DNA of 64,000 bases from Chryseobacterium gleum (GCF_900636535.1 NZ_LR134289.1:1612001-1676000); one strand, 5' to 3'. Numbered from the stretch's first letter, positions 16,601-25,696 are shown. Numbers and translations: made by a program. The notes: generated by a model from the letters alone, not told the origin.

Positions 16601-17173
16601 ATGATCAAAATATGTATTACCATTCTGGCCGTTTATCTGCTCTATTACGCAGGAAATATCCTTTATGACCTTTTCCTTAAAAAGGACACTGTCTTAAAAG
16701 ACGAAGAAGGTGAAGAATTCGCCCTCGCAGCCTTTGCTGAGGTAAATACGAATGAAATAATAGAGGTCAACATTGATGATGTGGAACAGCTCAGCACCCC
16801 AACTTCGTTCCACAAAAAAGAGCCTTTCCCTTCTACTGAAGAAGACACTGATGAAAACCGGCACCTTGATTACTACCGACAGAAATTTGAATCTGAGCAA
16901 GCTATCAATATGCTAGAAGATACGTATAACATCGATGAACATCCGACGACACAACACGATTCAACAGATCAAGAAGATAGTCAATACATTGAAAGCAGAG
17001 AGTTCTCAGAACTGCCTTCTCAAAATGATGAGATTCTCCAAGCTGAACAAAATAAAGAAGATGCTTCTCAAAGGCTGAAACAGCAATTTAACCAATTCCT
17101 CAATCTGGCTGAAACCCACGTCCAGGTACTTGCAGACCGTGACGGATTCAAGGTCTACCATTCAATGATCTAG
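16601..17173 (+). CDS. Uncharacterised tra-region membrane-anchored acidic protein
   Basis: This 190-residue protein has one N-terminal membrane segment (ICITILAVYLLYYAGNIL). A highly acidic, glutamine- and threonine-rich stretch at about residues 35-150 is probably disordered. The C-terminal helix reads RLKQQFNQFLNLAETHVQVL and the end is DRDGFKVYHSMI. The position between the ParA gene and traE is where other Bacteroidota elements carry traB, traC or traD, but I see no similarity to those. It may link the cytoplasmic and inner-membrane parts of the transfer machine. No function is assigned. Confidence 0.6.
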   Translation: MIKICITILAVYLLYYAGNILYDLFLKKDTVLKDEEGEEFALAAFAEVNTNEIIEVNIDDVEQLSTPTSFHKKEPFPSTEEDTDENRHLDYYRQKFESEQAINMLEDTYNIDEHPTTQHDSTDQEDSQYIESREFSELPSQNDEILQAEQNKEDASQRLKQQFNQFLNLAETHVQVLADRDGFKVYHSMI

Positions 17174-17283
17174 AAAGGAAAACGACAATTTTCAATACAC
17201 CAATGATCCGCTCTATTGAGTCGGATAGCACATTTCCTATGCCTTTTTCTAAGCAAAAACACAATTCAATATAAAATTTCAAT

Positions 17284-17607
17284 ATGATGAAAAACACGCA
17301 CAAACGTTACCTGACAACAAAAAAATTATTCACCGCAGCATTGCTACTGCTAGCCGTTACACCAATGCTGGCGCAAGGCGGTGCAACAGCCATTTCAAAC
17401 GCAGCCAATGATATTAAAGACTATTGGGACCCGATAAAGCTGATCTTAAAAGCCGTCGGCGGATTGGTTGGTTTTATTGGCGGTCTGAGAGTGTATAATA
17501 AATGGACCAACGGCGACCAGGACGTCAACAAAGAAATCCTGGGTTATGGCGGTGCCATGATCTTCCTGATCGTTGTTCCGGAATTCGTAACCTCCTTTTT
17601 TGCCTAA
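17284..17607 (+). CDS. traE: TraE, DUF4134 inner-membrane pilin-like protein
   Basis: This 107-residue protein has a signal-like first membrane segment (LFTAALLLLAVTPMLAQ) ending in an AQG cleavage-like site. It continues with DIKDYWDPIKLILKAVGGLVGFIGGLRVYNKW, the hallmark of the DUF4134/TraE family, and a second membrane segment (GGAMIFLIVVPEFVTSFF). TraE proteins resemble VirB2-type pilin subunits in size and topology. Two adjacent ATGs (17284, 17287) are possible starts. The gene ends just before the TraF start. A 110-base gap upstream may contain a promoter, but no clear box was found. Confidence 0.85.
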   Translation: MMKNTHKRYLTTKKLFTAALLLLAVTPMLAQGGATAISNAANDIKDYWDPIKLILKAVGGLVGFIGGLRVYNKWTNGDQDVNKEILGYGGAMIFLIVVPEFVTSFFA

Positions 17608-17608
17608 A

Positions 17609-17923
17609 ATGGGATTCTACCTTTACAAGGGGCTGAAAAAGCCTCTTGTATTCTTCGGGCTTAAAGGCAAGTACATCATTTACGCCGTGGCAGTTATCGG
17701 CGCTGGCGTTGTTGCCGCCCTGGTACTATCCAAATTCGGATTGCTCGGCTCACTCCTGGGGCTTGCAACAACAGCCGGAGGTGTTTACCTGATCTTCAAA
17801 AGACAGGACAAATACGGTCTGTATAACAAGACCAAACACTTCGATCACATCTTCATTTTCCCAAAAAGACTAAACAATAATAAAATTTTAAAGAATGGCA
17901 ACAGCAAAAAAACAAGTATTTGA
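17609..17923 (+). CDS. traF: TraF, DUF4133 inner-membrane protein
   Basis: From ATG 17609, one base after the traE stop, the protein has 104 residues. It begins MGFYLYKGLKKPLVFFGLKG, the conserved start of DUF4133/TraF proteins, and has two membrane segments (YIIYAVAVIGAGVVAALVL and LLGSLLGLATTAGGVYLIF), followed by a basic cytoplasmic tail. This topology resembles VirB3 of type IV secretion systems, which works next to the VirB4 ATPase. The next gene, traG, overlaps its end by 29 bases, as often seen for VirB3 and VirB4 pairs. Confidence 0.85.
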   Translation: MGFYLYKGLKKPLVFFGLKGKYIIYAVAVIGAGVVAALVLSKFGLLGSLLGLATTAGGVYLIFKRQDKYGLYNKTKHFDHIFIFPKRLNNNKILKNGNSKKTSI

Positions 17924-20900
17924 CATTCCGTTCATCGGCTACGATTACGGAAAGGATTTCAATTGGGATTTTGACGTGCTGTTTGGACAATACGGCAATC
18001 CCATCATCGGGATCAGAATCAAAAACATCGTTCAGCAGTATTCTGCTGATCCGGACAATTACCTGGAATTTCACACCGTATTAAATCAGGTGGTCTCCAT
18101 TATAGGCGAAGGACGGATTGTTCAAAAACTGGATATATTCACTAAAAAGAAATATACTGCTGAGCCATCCACCCAATTCCTCCAGCAGAAATATTCAGAT
18201 CATTTTGAAGGCAGACTCTTCAAAACTATTGAGACCATTTTGCTCTTTACTGATATAGTCGACGACAAACTGAAAAAGAAAAACAAACATTACAATTTTT
18301 CCGAAAAGAGTTATAAGGAGCTTCGTGATAAATCTCAGAAGGTATTTATGCTGTTAAAGCAGAATGACTGCGAGCCTGAATTTCTGTTTGAGAAAGATTT
18401 TGAATATTACATTTCCGGAGTTTTGTCTATGCAGTTTTCTGAGATTCCCACTTTTGACAATATCAAAAGTACCAACGCGTACTTGCAGATCGGAAACCGC
18501 TGTGTCAAAAACATTTCCTATGTCGATGTGGAAAATATTGACCTTCCTTCTGAAATAGAGTCCTACTCTATTCTAGGAGGCAATGGAGCTGCCGCGGAAA
18601 CGGCCGTTGATAATTTTACCTTTATCAATGAGCTTGAAAACTATGAAACCATAGTTTACAATCAAGTCATAACGATTCCAATCCAGGCCCAGCAGCAAAG
18701 GGAGCTCGATAAGAAAAAGAAAAAACACGAAGGTGCAGCCAACAACTCGCCGTCCAATGCCATCATCGCAGAAGAGATCCAAACCTTGCTGCATAATATT
18801 GCCATTGACGGTCAGCTAGTGGTCAATGCTCATTTTTCCCTGATATTTTCAACAAACACTATGGAAGAAATGGAAGGAATCCAGTCCATGATTGAGAATA
18901 AGCTCTTCACAAAAGGGATTATCGTTTCAAAAAATGCCTACAACCAGATGGAGCTGTTTCGGGCAGCCATTCCGGGTAACGCCACAGAACTCAGGGAGTA
19001 CGATCTTTTCATGACGACAAGCGAAGCGGCCTTGTGTTTTTTTTTTAAAGAAAGTTATCCCGTGAATGAAGAATCTAACTTCTACCTGAGATTTACAGAT
19101 CGGCAGGGCGTTCCGTTAAAGGTTGATCCCGCTGATCTTCCAATGAAAACCGGGAGGATCAATAACCGAAACAAATTTGTTTTAGGACCATCCGGCTCCG
19201 GGAAGTCATTCCTGATGAACAATATTGTTGAGCAATACCTGACCTATAATTATGATGTGGTGATCGTAGATACCGGAGATTCTTATTCAGGAACCTGCAA
19301 ATATAAAGGCGGTAGATATATTCAATACACCGAAGAAAAACCGATCACGATGAATCCTTTTCTAATGGATAAAAAAGAGTTTAATATCGAGAAAATTGAA
19401 TTTTTAACCAACCTTATCTTCCTGATATGGCAAGGTCCGGATGCGACAGTATCGTCTGCACAGAAATCCATCCTGGATAATGTGCTGATGTCCTATTATC
19501 ATCAATATTTCAATTCAGGAACCGAATGGTATAACCATAAAACTTCAGAAGAGCTCATTCTTTATCTCAACAAGTACAATATTCACGAAGAAGATGTTTT
19601 TGCCGAATATGAGAGCGAGGTCCAGGAGCAACGAACGTATTATGATATTTTAGGAATTGCTTTCGATGCCAGCCCGGATGAAGTGAAAGAAGCAGGAAGA
19701 AAATTATTGAAATTCTATCATCCGGATAAGAATGCCAATAATCCTGACTATGACAGTGAACAATTCTACAAAGTTTACGAGGCTTACGAAACGTTGAATG
19801 ATATGGAGCGAAGAAAGATCTACGATGAAACACAACTCATCTTGATCAGATCTGCAGAAATTATTAAACATCCGGAGACGGCAGAAGATTGGAATGAATC
19901 GTTGAGAAAGGCAATTATCAAAAAGATCAAAGAACTTGAAGAAAAGTTGCCTGCCAAAGAGCTTTCCTTCAACGGATTCTATGATTACTGCGATAAATTC
20001 CTGCCGCTTTATCTTAATAATAAAAAGCACAACATTACGGAAAGAGAGTTCAATCTCAGGACGTTTTTGTTTGTATTGAGGGATTTTTATAAAGGCGGAA
20101 GATATGCGACCACATTGAATGAATCTGCCGATAATAAGCTGTTCGATGAAGCATTTATTGTCTTCGAAATCGACAACGTGAAGGACAATCCGAAATTGTT
20201 TCCGATCGTAACACTCATCATTATGGACACGTTTATTCAAAAGATGAGGCTACGTAAAGACCGAAGAAAAGCCCTCATCATTGAAGAGGCCTGGAAAGCG
20301 ATTGCCAGTAAGCTGATGGGCGGATATATTCTGTATCTCTACAAAACTGTAAGGAAATTTTGGGGTGAAGCCGTAGTTGTAACGCAGGAATTGGATGACA
20401 TCATTGGAAATGCCGTAGTCAAAGATTCCATTATCAACAATTCTGACACCTTTATCCTGTTAGACCAAACCAAGTTCAAGGACAATTTTGATCGCATAGC
20501 GTCTTTGTTATCGCTGAATAAAGTGGAGCAAAACAAGATCTTCACGATCAACAATCTCAACAATAAATTCGGCCGGAGCCGCTTCAAGGAATTTTACCTG
20601 AAGAGAGGTTCCAAGGGTGAGGTCTATGGCAATGAGGTGTCGCTTGAGCAGTATCTGACTTATACGACCGAGAAGCCTGAGAAATCAGCAGTTGAATATT
20701 ATGTGCAACAGTATGGCAATTATGACGAGGCTTTGGTAAAGATTGTCTCGGACTTAAAAGCCTTTGGCGACAGTCTTGAAAACCTGGTGTCTTTAGTGAA
20801 TTTGTACCAGAATCCTTTGGATCATAAAGTTGTCTCTTACTACCAAAGGATGAAGAAAAACCACCCAGGGAAAAATATTTTCAAGATCATCTCACAGGAA

Positions 20901-20969
20901 TTGGAAGACCTTGATATCAGCTTTTCGGAATTGATAACTAATAAAGACTACCAATATGACGAAGTTTAG
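17895..20969 (+). CDS. traG: TraG, VirB4-type conjugation ATPase with an inserted DnaJ domain
   Basis: This 1024-residue AAA-type ATPase powers assembly of the mating channel and DNA transfer. Walker A is GPSGSGKS at residues 431-438, and Walker B is ALIIEEAW with Glu797 and Glu798. Family members are usually about 830 residues long. The extra length lies between the two motifs. Residues 582-645 form a full J domain: YYDILGIAFDASPDEVKEAG, then the HPD motif at 609-611 within FYHPDKNAN, then the final helix ending RRKIYDE. J domains normally activate DnaK-type Hsp70 proteins, so this ATPase may recruit the host DnaK. The frame is intact. A T10 run at 19037-19046 is read correctly. The start overlaps traF. 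Confidence 0.9.
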   Translation: MATAKKQVFDIPFIGYDYGKDFNWDFDVLFGQYGNPIIGIRIKNIVQQYSADPDNYLEFHTVLNQVVSIIGEGRIVQKLDIFTKKKYTAEPSTQFLQQKYSDHFEGRLFKTIETILLFTDIVDDKLKKKNKHYNFSEKSYKELRDKSQKVFMLLKQNDCEPEFLFEKDFEYYISGVLSMQFSEIPTFDNIKSTNAYLQIGNRCVKNISYVDVENIDLPSEIESYSILGGNGAAAETAVDNFTFINELENYETIVYNQVITIPIQAQQQRELDKKKKKHEGAANNSPSNAIIAEEIQTLLHNIAIDGQLVVNAHFSLIFSTNTMEEMEGIQSMIENKLFTKGIIVSKNAYNQMELFRAAIPGNATELREYDLFMTTSEAALCFFFKESYPVNEESNFYLRFTDRQGVPLKVDPADLPMKTGRINNRNKFVLGPSGSGKSFLMNNIVEQYLTYNYDVVIVDTGDSYSGTCKYKGGRYIQYTEEKPITMNPFLMDKKEFNIEKIEFLTNLIFLIWQGPDATVSSAQKSILDNVLMSYYHQYFNSGTEWYNHKTSEELILYLNKYNIHEEDVFAEYESEVQEQRTYYDILGIAFDASPDEVKEAGRKLLKFYHPDKNANNPDYDSEQFYKVYEAYETLNDMERRKIYDETQLILIRSAEIIKHPETAEDWNESLRKAIIKKIKELEEKLPAKELSFNGFYDYCDKFLPLYLNNKKHNITEREFNLRTFLFVLRDFYKGGRYATTLNESADNKLFDEAFIVFEIDNVKDNPKLFPIVTLIIMDTFIQKMRLRKDRRKALIIEEAWKAIASKLMGGYILYLYKTVRKFWGEAVVVTQELDDIIGNAVVKDSIINNSDTFILLDQTKFKDNFDRIASLLSLNKVEQNKIFTINNLNNKFGRSRFKEFYLKRGSKGEVYGNEVSLEQYLTYTTEKPEKSAVEYYVQQYGNYDEALVKIVSDLKAFGDSLENLVSLVNLYQNPLDHKVVSYYQRMKKNHPGKNIFKIISQELEDLDISFSELITNKDYQYDEV

Positions 20970-21609
20970 CATGCTATTTTTAGGGTTCTGTGGATTGCTA
21001 TCCGCTCAGAATACCTACATCGATCCAACGGTAACCGCTGCAATGATTCTTTATTCGGAAAATCTGAAAGCCAAGCAGAATGAGGTTATTGATGAAACCT
21101 CGAAGTTAAAAGATGCGCAGACCTGGGTGGGAACGCAAATGGTTGCTGCCAATGACATTCAGAATAAAATACTGAAAGGCTTAAAAGAGGTTTCCGGAAC
21201 ATTACAAAACGGTATCCAGGTTAAGGAAATTTATTCCGAATTAAACAAATGCTATACGTATTCCTCGCAAGTGGTCCAGTTGGCATCACAGCATCCGCAG
21301 TATGCCATTTTTGGGGTAAAAGCTTCACAGAAAACCTATGAGCAAAGCCTGAAGATCGTAACGGATGTATCGGATATTTTGGCTTCGGGTGAGCTGAACT
21401 TGGCTACTGCCGGAGACCGCTACAAGATCCTGCACAACATTTCAGGGAATGTGAAAAACCTAAAGCTGTGGCTGTTGGCCATTAAGCTGCGACTGGAAAA
21501 AGCCAACAGGCTGGGATTCTGGAATTCCATTAATCCTTTTGCCGGATACATTAATACCGATAAGGCCATTGTGGATGATATTATGAACCGCTACAAACGG
21601 AATTTTTAA
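20956..21609 (+). CDS. Secreted tra-region protein 1 (TraI position), family ending in D-x-x-[IV]-V-x-[DN]
   Basis: This 217-residue protein starts inside the end of traG (14-base overlap) and has a short signal peptide (MLFLGFCGLLSAQ). The mature protein is almost all helical, with a coiled-coil-like first half (LYSENLKAKQNEVIDETSKL). It ends with a conserved-looking tail, NTDKAIVDDIMNRYKRNF. The same type of tail closes the next three genes, so the four are probably distant paralogues. CTnDOT-type elements carry one secreted helical protein, TraI, between TraG and TraJ, and here the place is taken by four. Periplasmic and part of the mating apparatus is the likely role, by position only. 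Confidence 0.65.
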   Translation: MTKFSMLFLGFCGLLSAQNTYIDPTVTAAMILYSENLKAKQNEVIDETSKLKDAQTWVGTQMVAANDIQNKILKGLKEVSGTLQNGIQVKEIYSELNKCYTYSSQVVQLASQHPQYAIFGVKASQKTYEQSLKIVTDVSDILASGELNLATAGDRYKILHNISGNVKNLKLWLLAIKLRLEKANRLGFWNSINPFAGYINTDKAIVDDIMNRYKRNF

Positions 21610-21616
21610 ACTCAAA

Positions 21617-22306
21617 ATGATGAAAAAGAACCTGATCTGTGCCCTGTTCCTTGCTGCAGCTTATTGCCTGTTGACATCATCAGGTGGTGGTTCTACGCCA
21701 GCGTGGCAACAGGAAAATGTTTCTTTCCCGATGATGGATCTTGAGATTAATGCTACAATGAAGGAACACGATCGGCAGAAAGAGATGCGGCAAAAGCAAA
21801 CACTCAATGCGTCAGTAGAAACGGCTAACCAATCACAATGGAAAAACTTTAAGGAAAAAGTCACCAAAATCCAGGACAGGCTTCGTATCGTGTCATTTGC
21901 CATACAGGCGATTCCGGCAGGAGTAGCAGTGAGCAGGGAAATCACCAAGATAACGAATAACCAAACTGCGATCATTAATGAGATCAATACTGCGCCTTAT
22001 TCCATCATTGCAGTTTTACCTTCACAGGTGCAGTTTGTAGATGATCTTCAAATGACCTTACGATTATTGACAGGAATTATTTTGTCATACGGAGCGATCA
22101 ACCAGATGGAACAATCGGAGCGCAAGATCTTACTGGACTATGCTTTGGGAGAGGTCAAAGCGCTGAGCAGAAATTCCACGCATATGCTTTTAAAAATAAA
22201 GGATATAAAAGCTAAGGTTTTACGGAACAAAAGAACTTTCCAATACTATGTCAACAGGGACCGGCAGGTCGTGCAAGACATCATGAACAACATCAAATCC
22301 TTTTAG
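21617..22306 (+). CDS. Secreted or membrane tra-region protein 2, helical paralogue
   Basis: This 229-residue protein has an N-terminal hydrophobic segment (LICALFLAAAYCLL), followed by a Gly/Ser stretch that could be a lipoprotein or signal junction. Long helices follow, with a hydrophobic hairpin in the centre (IVSFAIQAIPAGVAVS). Its tail, NRDRQVVQDIMNNIKSF, aligns with those of the neighbouring genes. It lies 7 bases after protein 1 and 2 bases before protein 3. It is the most diverged of the four. A structural role in the periplasmic channel is inferred from position. No enzyme motif is visible. Confidence 0.6.
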   Translation: MMKKNLICALFLAAAYCLLTSSGGGSTPAWQQENVSFPMMDLEINATMKEHDRQKEMRQKQTLNASVETANQSQWKNFKEKVTKIQDRLRIVSFAIQAIPAGVAVSREITKITNNQTAIINEINTAPYSIIAVLPSQVQFVDDLQMTLRLLTGIILSYGAINQMEQSERKILLDYALGEVKALSRNSTHMLLKIKDIKAKVLRNKRTFQYYVNRDRQVVQDIMNNIKSF

Positions 22307-22308
22307 TT

Positions 22309-22974
22309 ATGAAGAAAATATTCACCTTCAGTATTGTTTTGTTTTCGATTGCGGGAGTTCAGAGCCAGCAGATCGTAATTAACGACAAGTTGCTGTCACA
22401 GATCACGGTCAATCATGGGGTACGTTTAGCCAGTGAGCAGGCATTCCTGGATTCTTACAAAAAGCAAAAAGAATTATACGAGGATATTAAAAACAAAACA
22501 GCACAGGTCATTGCGATACAGGAATACATCTATCAGCAGTTGAAAAATGTCAATTCTGCATTAACCCAGAGTAAAAAATTGATGTACCTCTACCAGTATC
22601 TAGGGAAGATTGTCAGCAATTCCAATAAGATGCTGGACCTGTCCGCACAGCATCCTGAATATGCTATGCTGGTTTCAAAATATTATGTTGAAATAGGAAA
22701 ACAGGTCGTCAAGCTCCAGCAGGAAGTTGCACAGGATATTATGAATGAAGATAAGGATTTCCTGATGGATTCAATGGATCGGGAAATGCTTATTGAAAAA
22801 GTGTTTACACGGGTAAGAAATATTCACGGCAACATTCTCTATATCATTTTAAGACTGGAAAATGCCAAGAAGATCCCATACCTGTATCAGGTTCCGGTTC
22901 TAAGGAATTACATCAATATCGATAGGGCAATCGTCGGAGATATTATTACTAAATACAAATACATCTTCAATTAA
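22309..22974 (+). CDS. Secreted tra-region protein 3, helical paralogue
   Basis: This 221-residue protein has a clear signal peptide (IFTFSIVLFSIAGVQSQ) and a helical mature part. AQHPEYAMLVSKYYVEIGKQ is strikingly similar to SQHPQYAIFGVKASQKTYEQ in protein 1, so the relationship is visible beyond the tail. It ends NIDRAIVGDIITKYKYIFN. It is separated from its neighbours by 2 to 4 bases. Together with protein 1 it supports a gene duplication within the tra operon. The function is unknown and presumably structural in the mating pair apparatus. Confidence 0.65.
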   Translation: MKKIFTFSIVLFSIAGVQSQQIVINDKLLSQITVNHGVRLASEQAFLDSYKKQKELYEDIKNKTAQVIAIQEYIYQQLKNVNSALTQSKKLMYLYQYLGKIVSNSNKMLDLSAQHPEYAMLVSKYYVEIGKQVVKLQQEVAQDIMNEDKDFLMDSMDREMLIEKVFTRVRNIHGNILYIILRLENAKKIPYLYQVPVLRNYINIDRAIVGDIITKYKYIFN

Positions 22975-22978
22975 AATT

Positions 22979-23809
22979 ATGGAAACATTAATAAAAAAAA
23001 TACAGCTATTACAACTTCTGTTAGCTTCCTTCCTGATATTCGGACAAGTCAGTGTTAAGAGGCTGAACGATCCTTCCATCGTTGCCCAGCACAAGCGAAT
23101 GACTTTTGAAAGCTGGGGAGACTGGCGGCCATATCCGAAATATTTCCTAGGCATCCAGACCAATTTTGCTTATGCGACGGTTTGGGGCATATGGGCTCCC
23201 AAGATCAACAGGGATTATAAAGATGGAGAAGATATCCGCCCCTTAAAACCTACCGGAGAACAAAATCTACGATTCGCACAGCTCAAGTTCCAGGAAGAAG
23301 AAGCCAAGAAGATCAAGGCTGCCTCCGATACGATCTACAAAAGAAGCGTTCAGGACCTGGCGCACTGGACTTCGGCCACAGTCGATGCAGATCCACTTTG
23401 GCTGCTGTATTACAAACGAATGCTCAAACCTGTTACCGAATTTCCGGACAACCCGCAGAATTTCATCGAATGGCGGCTGAAAGACCAACAGACCTATGAA
23501 ATGCTCAATACAACCGGCACCTTAAAAAGATTACAGGAGGAACTGGATATGATCAAGGAAAAGTACTCATTGTCACGCTCGATGGATATGCCAAGGGGAA
23601 AACGCTTCATTATGTATCATGAAACGATAATCCGTTGGCGCAAATTTGTTCAGGAACTAAGGAAGTACAATAATAAAACAACGCTGCTTTTGGATTACAA
23701 AAACATCCTGAACAGTCATCTATCCACGGCATTGCCCAATCAATGGACGCCTGCTTCAGACAAAGGCATTGTTCAAAATGTAATGCAGAAATACAAAAAC
23801 AGATATTAG
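22979..23809 (+). CDS. Secreted tra-region protein 4, larger paralogue
   Basis: This 276-residue protein begins with a hydrophobic signal (LQLLLASFLIFGQ). Its N-terminal half differs from those of the others and is tryptophan-rich (TFESWGDWRPYPKYFLG and ATVWGIWAPKINRDYKDG). The C-terminal half is helical and ends PASDKGIVQNVMQKYKNRY, the same kind of tail as the three preceding proteins. It starts 4 bases after protein 3 and is followed 2 bases later by traJ. The Trp-rich segment suggests it has gained a separate binding surface. No catalytic motif is visible. Confidence 0.6.
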   Translation: METLIKKIQLLQLLLASFLIFGQVSVKRLNDPSIVAQHKRMTFESWGDWRPYPKYFLGIQTNFAYATVWGIWAPKINRDYKDGEDIRPLKPTGEQNLRFAQLKFQEEEAKKIKAASDTIYKRSVQDLAHWTSATVDADPLWLLYYKRMLKPVTEFPDNPQNFIEWRLKDQQTYEMLNTTGTLKRLQEELDMIKEKYSLSRSMDMPRGKRFIMYHETIIRWRKFVQELRKYNNKTTLLLDYKNILNSHLSTALPNQWTPASDKGIVQNVMQKYKNRY

Positions 23810-23811
23810 CT

Positions 23812-25047
23812 ATGAATAGAAAACCAACATTAATTTTATGCCTTCTGGCTATATTACTGCCGATAATGGGTTTTTGCCAGACTGACGGCGATTACAGTAA
23901 CCTGCTTCAATTTCTAAAGGGTGATGGTGCTTTTGAAAAATGGTTTATGGAGGTCTTTACCAAACTGGATACCAATGTTCAGGACAATGCACAAGGCTCA
24001 GCATTAGTAGGAAGGGCGATTGGAGGATTGGGAGCATTGATGTATCTCGGCTATATGGGATGGCAGATGGCTGCCGGAGACCGTGAGTGGGAAATCACCC
24101 CGATGCTTAAACCGATACTTATTGGGTTTACCCTCGTCTATTGGACGGGATTTGTCAATCTGCTACAGGCGCCGTTTGAAGCCATCGCCGAACCCGGAAT
24201 TGCTATTTTCAGTGATATAGAATCCGAGGTCAATGACCTGAGGATACAGCGATTCAAAAAACAACAACAATTATTGGATGCGGTCATTAAACTCAATGCA
24301 GAAGAAGATGCCAAACAGGAGGTAATTAACAATACTTCAAAAGATGCGGATGATTCCTGGTTTGATATCAGTGAGGGGATTGATAAACTGTTACAGCCTA
24401 TCAAGGAATGGCAGATCAGGATGCAGTTCCAGATGCAGAAACTGGTCGCCGAAGTGATCGAGTTTGTCTGCCTTTCCATCCTTAGAATTTGCGTCTATCT
24501 CATCTTTTTCATTCAGAAGATCTGGGCTTATATTTTAATTATACTGGGACCCATCGCTGTCGGGATGGCACTGGTACCGGGATTTGAAAACTCCCTATAC
24601 AGCTGGGTTTCTAAATTCATCAATATTAATCTCTATACGTTTGTGGCGTACACGATCATTAACATCGGTCAGCAGCTTATTGCTTCCGGTTACACCATGG
24701 AAATAGAACGATACGATACCTTACTGACCAACGGAACAGTCACCAACCTGGATGCTCTAATGGTCTACGTCAGCAATTCCGGAATGATCTATAACCAGCT
24801 CTTTACCTGTGTCGCCTACATCGTGACTGGTACTGGGGTATTAATGACCCCAACCATTGCAGACAGTATTGTTTCTGCTGGCGGAGCAGGTGCCATGACG
24901 AAAATGAAAAATGCAGCCGGAAAGGTGGCGAGCACTGCCAAAACTGCTGTAATGGCGGTAAAAACAGGAGGCGTATCTGCTGTAAAATCTGCAGCAGCGG
25001 GTTCTGCATCCGGAAGGGTGGAAAAGGCAATGAAAAATGGAAAATAA
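23812..25047 (+). CDS. traJ: TraJ, polytopic inner-membrane channel protein
   Basis: From ATG 23812 the protein has 411 residues. A signal-like segment (LILCLLAILLPIMGFCQ) is followed by several membrane helices: GGLGALMYLGYMGWQMA, PILIGFTLVYWTGFVNLL, a long pair at FVCLSILRICVYLIFFIQKI, and AYILIILGPIAVGMALVPG. Two more lie toward the end. The central soluble part is charged, and the Ala/Gly/Lys-rich C-terminus is probably cytoplasmic. Size and topology fit TraJ of Bacteroidota conjugative elements, the counterpart of VirB6. It follows the four secreted proteins and precedes traK. An upstream extension to 23743 has no signal and is disfavoured. Confidence 0.8.
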   Translation: MNRKPTLILCLLAILLPIMGFCQTDGDYSNLLQFLKGDGAFEKWFMEVFTKLDTNVQDNAQGSALVGRAIGGLGALMYLGYMGWQMAAGDREWEITPMLKPILIGFTLVYWTGFVNLLQAPFEAIAEPGIAIFSDIESEVNDLRIQRFKKQQQLLDAVIKLNAEEDAKQEVINNTSKDADDSWFDISEGIDKLLQPIKEWQIRMQFQMQKLVAEVIEFVCLSILRICVYLIFFIQKIWAYILIILGPIAVGMALVPGFENSLYSWVSKFININLYTFVAYTIINIGQQLIASGYTMEIERYDTLLTNGTVTNLDALMVYVSNSGMIYNQLFTCVAYIVTGTGVLMTPTIADSIVSAGGAGAMTKMKNAAGKVASTAKTAVMAVKTGGVSAVKSAAAGSASGRVEKAMKNGK

Positions 25048-25080
25048 AATCAACTATTAATTATCAATTATAAAATACAG

Positions 25081-25695
25081 ATGCTTATCAAAAATATAGA
25101 ACACAGAATCAAGATCAATAAGATCGTTTCGTTGTCAGCCATTGGCTTTGCTGTATTTGTAGTCATTGCGGGGTTTTTCTTTTCATATCGGATGATCCAG
25201 GACTCCCGGAAGTCTATCTATGTTCTGGATAATGGAGTTCCGGTTTTAGCCAAACAAACAGATGTCCTTCTGAACAGGCCTGTTGAATACAAAGCACAGA
25301 TCGAATTATTCCATCGGCTGTTCTTTACATTGGCTCCAGACGATGCCTACATCAAGGAGAATATTCAAAAGTCTCTTTATCTCATTGATGACAGCGGGAA
25401 AAAGGAATATACCAATCTTCGGGAAAAAGGCTTTTACAATCAAATCGTGGCTTCAAGCTCGATGGTGAGCATCCATGCTGATTCTATTCATCTTAGTATG
25501 GAGCAGAACAAATTTCAATTCTTCGGAAAGCAGATGATCACCAGGAAATCATCGGTCATCACCAGAAAGCTCATCACCGAAGGCTTCTTTGAGGACATCA
25601 TCAGAAGTCCCAATAATCCACACGGCGTGCTGCTGAAAAACTGGCGTATCATCGACAACGAAGAAATCTCTAACCAAACTAAAAACTCGTACTAA
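25081..25695 (+). CDS. traK: TraK, VirB8-like inner-membrane protein
   Basis: This 204-residue protein starts with a short cytoplasmic basic segment (NIEHRIKINKIV), one membrane helix (IGFAVFVVIAGFFFSY) and a periplasmic domain opening MIQDSRKSIYVLDNGVPVLA. The VLDNG and RPVEYKAQIELFHRLFFTLAPD patterns are characteristic of TraK in Bacteroidota conjugative transposons, which has the layout of VirB8. It is separated from the small downstream membrane protein by a single base, as expected for components of one machine. There is a 33-base gap after traJ. Confidence 0.85.
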   Translation: MLIKNIEHRIKINKIVSLSAIGFAVFVVIAGFFFSYRMIQDSRKSIYVLDNGVPVLAKQTDVLLNRPVEYKAQIELFHRLFFTLAPDDAYIKENIQKSLYLIDDSGKKEYTNLREKGFYNQIVASSSMVSIHADSIHLSMEQNKFQFFGKQMITRKSSVITRKLITEGFFEDIIRSPNNPHGVLLKNWRIIDNEEISNQTKNSY

Positions 25696-25696
25696 A

